Assembly (NCBI GenBank): GCA_021401465.1
Contig: JADDMT010000008.1
Span: 124,001-188,000 of the forward strand
DNA: 64,000 bases
Source: Teratosphaeria epicoccoides
Lineage: Eukaryota; Ascomycota; Dothideomycetes; Mycosphaerellales; Teratosphaeriaceae
Direction of reading: 5' to 3'
Shown: in pieces, positions 55,331 to 64,000 of the stretch
Layout: every line of letters starts with the position of its first letter
How positions within the stretch are numbered: position 1 is the stretch's first letter
Notes under the pieces: model-generated
The model's database searches: none
Told to the model about the DNA's origin: nothing
What the model saw: only the letters and a program-made list of their open reading frames with translations
Made by a program: the position numbers and the translations under genes

Positions 55331-56179
55331 TGTCTCGAATAGTAAGATAGAGGGTTGATTAATGTTACTACTACTTGTGTATATTAGGCAAGTCTTTAAA
55401 GTTAGTTGATGTAATCAGTAAAGAGTTAAAGTAGAAGAGTAGTAGTAGATATAGATATCTCTTGCTGCTAAGTGCACGTGCTGCTGCCTAGCTAGCGCAC
55501 ATGAGGCCCTTGTAACTGCCGTCTAGATCAGTTAGCTACTACGTGCCGCTATGTGCTACATGTAGGTAGTTATCGCTCTTAACAAAGAAGCAGCAAACAT
55601 GGCGACATCTATCCTATGTAGCTATGTCTGCCGAGTATACATGCTGCTGTTAAGCTAGCGTCAGTGTGACTATGTCGCGGTTACTACTATTCCTAATGCC
55701 TCCGTATAGTAGTAGATAAGGTCTGTAGGTCGCAACTACAAGGATCATTTTTTACTGCCTTTTGAGGCAGAATCGCCTAATATCGTGCCTTCTTCATTTA
55801 GTTATGTGCCTAGGCAGTAGTATGTAATATACAACCGAATCTGTAATAGTGTCGCGTGCCTTCTGTTTCTAGCCATTTTTTAGGCAGCAGCGTCATGTGC
55901 CTTCCATTTCTGGTCATTTTTCAGGCAGAAGCTAATGATATGACGATGTAACGTGTGCGGTTAGCGACTATGCAGAGCACATGACCCATAGCTGCTAAAA
56001 TACAAAAGAAGCTTAGTACTCTAAACTTCTTTCTTTCAAATAACTACCTTATCTAGTACTCGGCTTCTTCTTTAGCATCTATACAGATACTAGCACACTA
56101 ATAACACCACGGCATGTAAGCATTATATGCTCGTATGACGAGACTGTAAACTGACGCGCTAGTAGAATCTAAACCTACT
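55331..56179. promoter_or_regulatory. Shared intergenic region of a divergent gene pair
   Basis: About 850 bp with no ORF. Two imperfect tandem units of about 38 bp (GTGCCTTCTGTTTCTAGCC.. and GTGCCTTCCATTTCTGGTC..), each ending in AGGCAG, lie at about 55858-55930, and further TGCCT/AGGCA pairs occur from 55757. These could be regulatory sites. No clear TATA box assigned. Confidence 0.4.
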
Positions 56180-57360
56180 ATGTCGACGAATCTGACCCTA
56201 GACCTAGAGCTAGCAATTAGTGTAGGTTCTAAGCACGCCGAGTTCGCGGCTAACTACGTCCGCGATACCATCTAGGCATTAGAAGCCGCTGTCGCGCTAC
56301 AGAAGGCATATCCGGACTTCGATGCCTACGAGGATCTCGTTAACTACGCCCCTTAGGTAGAGCATCGAGCTAGGCACAAGGTACTTAACGTCGCATGCGG
56401 CAGTAGCCTGATTAGGCTCCTAGCGAGTGCAAAGCTAGCTACGCTAGATGGTATATACTTCCTAGACTTCTGTGCTAAGATGCTAGATAAGAGCTAGTAG
56501 TATGTGTTATAGCTAGGCCTTAGAGGCAATACTGTTACTAACTAATCTTTAGTACTATGCGGGACTACTAGGGAAGCGTGGACTCGTAGCGCTTCATCTA
56601 GGCGAGGCTTAGTCGTACCCCTACAGCTAGCATCAAGCAGGCTGCTAGATGCCCTAACGGCTTTTAGATAGTATTTGCAAAGGGCGTGCTAGAGATGTTC
56701 GAGCCACGGGTCTATTCAGGGCTAATCCGCTAGCTACGCGAGCTAGTTAGTGACAACGGCTAGCTGATCTTAGATTAGAAGGAGCCTGCTCCTAGCTAGC
56801 AGCTACTCTTACACTGACTAAGCGAGGCTACTTCTATGGCCTATCGAGAGTACACTATAAGAGACTAGGCCTTATTACTATTACGCATTCAGAATGTTTA
56901 GTACCCCGCCCTACTAAGTCCTAGCTTTGACTGTCTAATCACGCAGTACACCATGATCGCTAGCTAGGACGAATTAGCGAGGGCGCGGAGATCTATGCTT
57001 GCTTTCTTCGCTAAGCCTAGTATAGCAAGTAAGGTGTCTCTCTACGTAGACTTTCTGACCTACTACCTGACGGATTAGTTAACTACTCTCTACGGCTTAT
57101 TTGTCGAGCGAGCAAGAACCCGTGTCAGCTATCTAACCGCGGCGTTAGAGGTCAAAGTCGACATAGCGCGGCGTGAATAGCTTAATAGTAAGATTAGTAG
57201 TACTACTCCTAGGCAGAGGGGTTTCCGGGTCGAGCTCTTATACACTCTCCTCATTAAGCCCATGGTTACGATATCTCTTAATCAAGTTAAACGGGAATTG
57301 TCGCGTACAGAGAGACGTGCGCTAGAACGACAGGTAGCGAAGGCTCTGCAGAAAGGGTAG
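56180..57360 (+). pseudogene. SAM-dependent methyltransferase-like protein
   Basis: ATG at 56180 (MSTNLTLDLELA). Motif I-like HKVLNVACGSSLIRLL at about 56375, an acidic-residue strand (LDGIYFLDFC) after it, and a post-motif region in the next frame: VFAKGVLEMFEPRVYSGLIR and DNGQLILD at about 56665-56780. This order is typical of class I Rossmann methyltransferases (loading strand, then a carrier strand ending in a G-rich turn). A frameshift or intron lies at about 56560-56660. The frame then runs with RIP stops to TAG 57358. The substrate cannot be told. There is a long C-terminal part without known motifs. Confidence 0.5.
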
Positions 57361-57511
57361 TAAATATGCGAGGTAGATAAGCCAGCTAGCTACCTAGACG
57401 CTAGCTAGCAGAGAGATGTGTATGCGATAAGAGACTTTCGGCTAGTAGCACTAACTACTAATCCTGCGGCATGACTAATAAGTAGTTATGCATGTAGGTA
57501 GAAGACCTGCT
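57361..57511. other. Short unassigned sequence
   Basis: Follows the methyltransferase-like stop and precedes the candidate Plavaka end. Nothing recognised. Confidence 0.3.
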
Positions 57512-57526
57512 TCTAGCTGTAGTAGG

Positions 57527-57906
57527 TAGTAATTCATGACATTCTTGAGAACTTACTAAGCATCTACCTCTTAGCGACATGCCTGCTGTCGAAAAGAAGC
57601 TCGTAGCCGTCATCGCTAAACACGAGTTTCCCTTTCTTAAGGTTAGTAGCCGCGATTCTGACTAATCATACATACATATGCTAACTAGTTATATTTCTAG
57701 CTCCTAGCCAAGCTTCGTAACAAGATCTACGAAGGAGTTATCATGTCGCCTACCCTGATTAGCATCATGTTTAACTATAGCACGGGTTAGCTAAGTAGCT
57801 AAGTCGTCAAGTCTACTAGCGCTAGCTAGAAGAACTGCGTGCTAGGAGCCCTCCTTGTAGCGTGCTACCTTCATTAAGCTTACTAGTATAGCATTCGTTA
57901 TGTATG
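57527..57906. other. Plavaka 3' flank downstream of the transposase
   Basis: 380 bp between the candidate element end and the transposase stop. No gene seen. Confidence 0.35.
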
Positions 57907-60900
57907 TCATGATCGTTTACGTTTGTTTCTCCTCGATTAGTCCTAAGTAGAGCTACTAGCGACGCTACGCTTAAGCGATAGCGGCCCTTCCTTGCTAGTA
58001 GCCGCAATATCGCGCTCCTTAGCTATATTCAGGCGATGCAGCTTGTGTTTAGTTGCTACCCTAGACTCTTGTTCCTCCTAGTCCGCATTATATATGAAGT
58101 TGTAGGTCTCAAAGTCGGCAGTGTTGTTAATGTACATGTCACATTAGCCGGAGGTGTTATATTCGTCTGTTAGCATAACATGGATGCTATAGTAGACGCT
58201 AGTAAGCCCGTAGATGCGGCGACCTTGCAGAGTACCTTCCTATAGGCCGGAACGCATCGCTATAATTACTGTCATGCTATAAACATCGTCTGCTCTTCTA
58301 GCTAGATCTTTCGGAAGGAATAGGTCTACGAACACACCTATGTAGGTCGGATGTTTATTGTGTGCTAGTATTATGTAGTTATAGCTATCTACTATGACGC
58401 GCGATTTCTTGTCTTAGAAGGTTACGACATATAACAGGCGAGTAGGCAGCCAGCCCTCGAAGGCGACGACTAGGTCGATTTGTCTATTAACGCTAGTAGT
58501 CTCGTCCGTAACTAGCGGCACTTCGTACTCCTAGACCTAGAGCTAGTCGTTACAGCGATTGTCCTAGATTCCTTGCTAGTTCGGGATACATCTAACGACA
58601 TCCGGCTTAGTTGCAGATAGATCGTCAGGATCCTTATAATGCATCTTCTAGCACCGTATACTAGCATAGAAAGATACATCTAAATCGTCGACCTAATCTA
58701 GTCTTCCCTTAATCCTGTTAGGATTAAGATGCATTGTATTTAACATCGATGTTGTATTAGACGACGCCTAGTACTCTCTGACAAACACTATAGTAGTATG
58801 ACAGAAGTAAGGCCCTACCTCTAGCCCCATGTGTGCTACTACATTACTAACTATCCTCTATATGTCTCTACCTAGTAACGATTAGCTAGATCTTAGCCTT
58901 CGCTAGCTAAGGAAGGCTTCGACATCCTTCTACTCTGTTAGTTAAGGCACTTCGCGCTCCTAAGCCTCTTGACGTTCGGCCTTAGTCTGCTACTAGAACG
59001 TTAGGCTAGTATTAAAGAATGTGAGCATAGTAATCTTTCGCTAGAAGTGCTCTATAATTTAGTCCTCCTATCCGTTCTTCTTGTTAGTTAATTTGAATAG
59101 CTTCTTGATGTATTCGACATGCTTATGTTCGAAGTAGCTAGTGTCGAGGTCTAGCGCGTTGCCGAAGAGCTGTATTATGTCTACGTAGTGTGTAAGGGCA
59201 TGAAACTTAGGAAAATTAAAGTGCCCTTATAGTTCATACACATTGTCTACTATCTTAGGCTCCTCTGCTCGCTCTGTCTGCGCTTTCTTCTTTCTTAGCT
59301 CTCCTTTACTTATGCGGTACTCCCTAAACTCTTCTTTATACTAGTTATATTAGAACAGGGCGAGGACTATAGACTAGAGCGTTCCGCTATCATGTAAAGG
59401 ATATTACGCTAACTAAGAGAAGTCTATAATCGCCTGTAAGAACCAGATAGCGCCATGTACCTTAGCCTCTTCTAATAGTAGTACGAAGACTAGGAGCAAC
59501 TGTCGTAGCATACTCTTCTACTCCTAGCCTGTCTATTAGCTTACTACGGACATCTAGCTAAACACCCGGAGGTTCCTAAATGTAGGCACCGCCGCAAAGC
59601 GATAGTCGATAATGACATCTAGTTAATAATCTACGACAGTCTTGCCTTTGTTACTCTTTCTCGCTACTTTATGCTAGCCCTTAGCTTGTAGGAGTGCCGC
59701 TCTAGCTCGCTTCGAAGACAGAGGCAGTCGACTCTTAAGCAAATCTCGCGTCTAATCTATGACGTACATTAATACGCCCTTGAAGAGTTAGTAGAGCACG
59801 TCTACTATTAGCGTCTTGTAGATATTTAGGCTAGGGTACCTAAATGCGAAGTTTAGTAGGTCATGTACGTAGCTGCCCTAGTCCTTCTTTGCTGCTCGCT
59901 AGAGCATGATTTGTATTTGCGTGTCCTTATATATCCGCTATAGCGTAACTACTTCGAGGTCTTCGCATTTTTCTAGATCGATTATACATATCGTGTAGTA
60001 GCGGTTGTTCTTCATGCCTGTGATTATCACCTATTCTTAGTAGTCGCTCGCGTATACTGCGATATTTAGGAAACATCGCTATGTCTCGCTATCTGTACAC
60101 AAGACGTCGAGGCCCTTGCCTGCAGCGAGCTTAGTAATAGGGTCGAACATTGTCTTCATGCAGCGATAGTATAGCTTGTCCCTAATGCTTCCTTTCCTAC
60201 CTTTAACTACTAGTAGCATCGCTAGGAGCACGCTGCCTAGTCAATAGTTAGAGTTACGAACCGATCTAGGCAGGTTGCTAATTGTCAAGTACACTAGCCA
60301 TGCGATCAGGTCACCTTAATGATTAGTAACCTGTGTCTTGTTACTAGCAAGAATCAGTAGCACAATTGTCGCTCTGTCTATTCCAAGCTCTTTCTGTTTG
60401 TCCTACTACTAGTCTACAGAGGCCATGTCCTAATAGATCCGCCTAGGCGGGTCATCTAGAGTCTCGAGGTAATAAGGCGCGTACACGAGATCATTCCTGA
60501 AACCCTTGTATCCTATAAGAAAGCGCATAACGTCTTTGACTTTCTAGTGCCTTAGAGGCACTGTCTTAACACTAGAGGTCGACTATGGAGATTCTAATTC
60601 GATGTTTGTAATGCTCTACTTTACAATGAATAGTAGTTAGTAGGCACTTACTTCTCGGATCTTGTCCTTAAGCTCTACGCCTAACCGAAAGCTAAGCAGT
60701 TTGTAGATCTTCTGCAGCCGGGGATTCTTGAATAACCGATCGATGGCGTTGCTCGAAATGCCTTCGTGTAAGAGCTAGTATGCGAATGCTACATCTACAT
60801 TACTTTAGAAGAAGGCATGGCCCTATTCGTTAAGTTCCTTATCTGTCTGTTTGTTAGACCTAGTCAAGGTTATTACTAACTTAGTAGGACTGCGGCTTAA

Positions 60901-61408
60901 TGTACACTTTAATTAGCCTGCCCGCTATGAGACTACCTACGCTAAAAGGTGTCCGCTTGTACGGTTACTTATACCTAGCAGATAACAGCCTACTAGCGCG
61001 TATATAGATTAAAGCTAAGCTGTGCTCGCTTGTGACGCCGTGTAGCCTACCTGTTTAGCTGCTATTCGTGTCTCTATATCGTCTATCCAGAGATGTGGCG
61101 TCTCTTGTGAATGCTGCTAGGTCGTCGTAGAGACTAAGCGCGTCGATGTTACTACTGTCATCGTCGATTACCCTAGCTATTACTACTATCTCTTTCTCTT
61201 ACATGTAAGCCTTATTAAACACAGGCTCGACGACTGTGACTAGTTCCTCGTTTGCAACATACTGCCTATCTACTCTCGCAGTATCGTCGACTAATGCCCC
61301 CTCCTCGTAGGCGAGGACATCGTCTACTAATTAAGTTTCGACTCTGTTGTTCGAGTCTAAGGAGATGTTCAAATCTGACGCGTATTTCTCGTCGGGTCTA
61401 AGATCCAT
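57907..61408 (-). pseudogene. Plavaka transposase
   Basis: From ATG 61408 (MDLRPDKKYASD) to TGA 57907. Characteristic Plavaka blocks: TIVLLILASNKTQVTN followed by a GDLIAW and VYLTIS segment at about 60365-60265 (family consensus VPLILASDKTQ and AWPVYLTIGN). Next come LDVLCTD..CFLNIAVYASDY near 60110, a KNNRYYTICMIDLEKC cysteine region near 60010, and VDVLHQLFKGV near 59790. FPKFHALTHYVDIIQLFGNA lies near 59190. The basic C-terminus is NKRKR. About 1167 codons with a net frameshift and RIP stops, so inactive. The enzyme would be a DDE-type transposase acting on element ends. Confidence 0.82.
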
Positions 61409-62139
61409 AGTGCTCTAATTAATGAAGTGCTAAAACTTCGCCGCCATGTAGGTAGGAACATGCCGGGCATGACTACTATGACCTTTTAATGCCTTGCCGC
61501 AGCCTGTGTAGTATAGTATACGCTGTGAAGCCATTGTCGACATAGTGTGTTACAAAGGCTACGGCGCTTATAGATGCGTTAATTACTATAAACACCTGAC
61601 CCCTAGAAAGGTGCGCGTGCCGCGCGGGTAGCTAATTGCCGCTCGGACAGTTCATCCTGTTAGCCGGCTATGCGTGGTTAGGGTTAGTGTTTAGGTTAAC
61701 AGAAGAATCGAGTGTTATTAGAGTATAGTAGTAAAGGAGGGCCTAGAGTAGACGAAAATGGATATGCCGGGAGTATACTAGCGGCAGTTATATTAGCTAA
61801 CTCATTCTGTCGATCGCAGGTAGTACGAGCGCTATTTTGGCCAGGAATCCCGAATTTCGAGTAGTTTCATATATAAATATAAAGTGTATAGTATTTATAT
61901 GCACAGAGTTATACCCTCTATTACTAGCGGCTTAGATGTGTAGCGTAGACGTAGTAGGAGTGCTACTAGTATACTACTAGCAGTCGTTGTCTGTCGATTA
62001 TAAGGGTTTAAAACATGTAGTAGCGATCTATAGGTTAGACCTTAACGTAGTAGTAGTAGACGTACTACTAGTATACTACTAGCATTTAGTAGTCGTCGAG
62101 TATATTCAAACGGACGAGATGATTAGTGTTATGCATATA

Positions 62140-62810
62140 CTCTATCAGATAAGGTACTTGTGTAGTCGCTATCTGAAACGATACTACTCGCGCACGACTA
62201 CTAGCATTACTCTATCACAAGATTGCAGTTAAACCCTAGTTAATCTGTCATCTTACGCTAGCCTACGTAGCCCGTACGATCCTATGCCTCTCTACTCGCC
62301 CTAATCATTGCGCATGGTATTAATGAAGTCGTCACTAGTCTGCTAATAGTTCATAGTCTACTCTCCGAATTAGCTCTATGGCGCAACCTAGTAAAATCTC
62401 ATTGCCTCTGTTAATCGCGCTAACTACATCAATCTAGTGCGACTAACCCTACTACAGGCTTGCCTAGTCAACTGCTGTTTTAAGTTGTCATCTAGTATCG
62501 TGATAGTGTTAGCAGGTGCAAGAGTTACGCTACTCTCAATTTTGTTCATAGTCGATATAAGCAACTAAGGGTCGTCTTAGTAGCCTTTAACAATAGGATT
62601 AGTAGTCACGAAGTCCCCTACAATCATGGCCTTATCTTTCGACCTGTAATCTAGCCCGATGAATCTAGCTATCTTGTTAAATCTGTCTAGGATGTGACTG
62701 TTCTCTACTACCTACTAGAGATACTAGTCAAAGTCAGTACATGTTAGGCAAGGAAACGGTTGCTTTGCGCGCATAGGCTTGAGTATCCTGTTACTATATG
62801 CATGTCTTAA
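62140..62810 (-). pseudogene. Possible second ORF of the Plavaka element (right copy)
   Basis: Minus-strand counterpart of 50230-50905, with the same peptide blocks (FNKIARFIGLDYRSKDKAMI, GDFVTTNPIVKGY, ILDDNLKQQLTRQACS). Differences between the two copies are transitions. Unidentified. Confidence 0.4.
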
Positions 62811-62862
62811 GTGCTACAATTATTAGGACCCTAGCGTCTAGATCATGCCTACTACAGATAGT

Positions 62863-63111
62863 GTCGTAGCGGACTAGAAGATAGACAATACGGCGTCGCA
62901 TATACGACAGCTACAGCTATGGCGATAAGGTGCGAAAAGCGCGGAAGGGTCCGCTATATCTTTTATCTGAAGTTAGCCAAGAGACTAACGAGTATAAACA
63001 ACGCGTGTTTCGAGTAACCCTGACATCTGTAATTTAAACAGACATAATACAGGCATAGCCCGAACGATAAGTGTGCGTGTTTCCTTGACAAGAACCTCTA
63101 AGACCTAGCGT
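62863..63111. other. Unassigned sequence right of the Plavaka copy
   Basis: No gene or repeat recognised. Confidence 0.3.
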
Positions 63112-63729
63112 GGCATAATTCACAAACCTAAGGCGCTATAATAGCAGAGTATAGGCACGATTAAAGCAGGCCTTATACTTCGACATAACGATTACCTACG
63201 CCTGTACGCTGCGTTAGAAAAACGGATAGAGCAGCTTAGCCTACTTAGCCGAATTGCGTAGTCGATAGCAGCGAAGGAGCGCATGTTCCAGGAAACGAGC
63301 GCCTTCTTTAGTAGTAGCAGGGAATTGCAACTTAAATTCCTGGCGATAGTAGAGGCGTTACAGACACGAGTAGGGGAGGTTAGTTTTTAGCATCTACTAT
63401 ACAAGATATCGTCAAACTATCGGCGGCAGACAGTCTAGAAGTCGACAATTACCTAGGGTTAACACGAAGGTAGTATGGCTGTTATAGTTTAAACGCGGCT
63501 CGAAGGCCTTTAGAATAATACGTACAGGATATTCTCTCGTATGCAGAACAAATCTCACTACTATATACGTAGGATCTACCGCAGAGTAACTACATCCGTT
63601 AGGCTATGTCGTACAGGCAGACATGCTATATAGCGCGGATGTTTCGTAGTACCTATACTAGCTATCATTGAAAAATCAATGCTAACCGAGGCTAGTTCTA
63701 CTAGCAGTATTTTAATAGCATACTACTAG
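63112..63729 (+). pseudogene. Unidentified degenerate coding trace
   Basis: The plus strand reads as protein in one frame with RIP-type stops: LRHNDYLRLYAALEKRIEQL, then KERMFQETSAFFSSSRELQ and FLAIVEALQTRVGEV, later RIFSRMQNKSHYYIRRIYRR. The helical, charged composition does not point to a known family. It could be a host gene remnant or part of another transposon. Confidence 0.4.
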
Positions 63730-64000
63730 CAAGCTAAAAGTACCGCCGGCTAATAGGGAAGCGCAATTTCAGGGGTAGCCGGATTTAGATGACGCTCGCG
63801 CGTCGCAAGATACTATAAACATCGCGTCCTCTCCTTCTTCTGCATTAATAGACGCCACGTAGCTACATTAGACAGTAACTCGTAGTATGTGCATATTTAC
63901 ATGCTATAGATATTATCCTTTACTAACCTGCTACTAGACCTACACGACTAAGAAGGATATACCGCGCTCTATTCTCTGCCGATCCTTTAAGTTACGTCCT
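63730..64000. other. Unassigned right edge
   Basis: No gene or repeat recognised in the last 270 bp. Confidence 0.3.

Larger units (their letters stand above)
57512..62862 (-). mobile_element. Plavaka-type (KDZ/CACTA-related) DNA transposon, right copy
   Basis: Transposase on the minus strand. The right end reads CACTATCTGTAGTAGGCATG on the element strand, starting at 62862, and marks where similarity to the left copy ends. A candidate opposite end, TCTAGCTGTAGTAGG at 57512-57526, shares CTGTAGTAGG in inverted orientation; the other bases do not match well, so this end is tentative. I could not establish a target duplication. Confidence 0.65.

Noticed and set aside
57822..58007. 61-codon minus-strand ORF as a separate gene
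   Set aside because: It overlaps the transposase C-terminus in another frame; the transposase frame ending NKRKR is the better reading.

Overview
The window is repeat-dense, heavily mutated DNA from a filamentous fungus, most likely a Pezizomycotina ascomycete. Former coding regions are full of TAG/TAA codons where CAG, CAA or TGG is expected, and repeat copies differ mainly by C-to-T and G-to-A transitions (CpA to TpA, and also CpG to TpA). This is the signature of repeat-induced point mutation (RIP). I see no intact conventional host gene, rRNA, tRNA or CRISPR array. Almost everything is a mobile element or the wreck of a gene.

Four Ty3/gypsy LTR-retrotransposon families are present; the letters A to D are mine. 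D (1-2854) is the 3' end of a chromodomain element with a 160-bp LTR. C (6377-8983) is a gag/protease fragment. B is about 6.9 kb with 441-494 bp LTRs (TGTCAT...ATGACA) and occurs as two LTR subtypes at 3407-6376, 8984-10355, 12876-27971, 40779-48156 and 52615-53575. A is about 8.2 kb with 360-bp LTRs (TGATA...TATCA), a single-frame gag-pol, and an unusual right half. The centre of the window is a nest: an old A on the minus strand (10356-38692) was hit by a B (12876-27971, 5-bp duplication TGGCG), which was hit by a young A (18827-26995, duplication GCAAG). A fourth, opposite-strand A (32717-38006) sits inside the gag of the old A.

The most interesting content is in the retrotransposons. Families A and B each carry an accessory gene between pol and the 3' LTR that runs antisense to gag-pol. 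In A it is 1422 bp in two independent copies, preceded by about 800 bp with a TATA box. In B it is 621 bp in two copies, and its 3' end overlaps the end of pol. Both products have a cysteine spacing resembling fungal Zn2Cys6 clusters plus basic, NLS-like stretches; the B product also has a coiled coil. D has a sense-strand, cysteine- and arginine-rich ORF in the same position. In A and B the sequence next to the 5' LTR is complementary to a stretch just downstream of the LTR TATA box, suggesting Tf1-like self-priming instead of a tRNA primer.

The right part (38693-64000) has a 520-bp tandem repeat (39038-40315), degenerate coding traces, and two inverted copies of a Plavaka (KDZ/CACTA-related) DNA transposon (50175-52614 and about 57512-62862). 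Between them lies a divergent pair of RIP-damaged genes, a MYND zinc-finger protein (minus) and a SAM-methyltransferase-like protein (plus). All family assignments come from reading motifs by eye in translated sequence; no database search was run.
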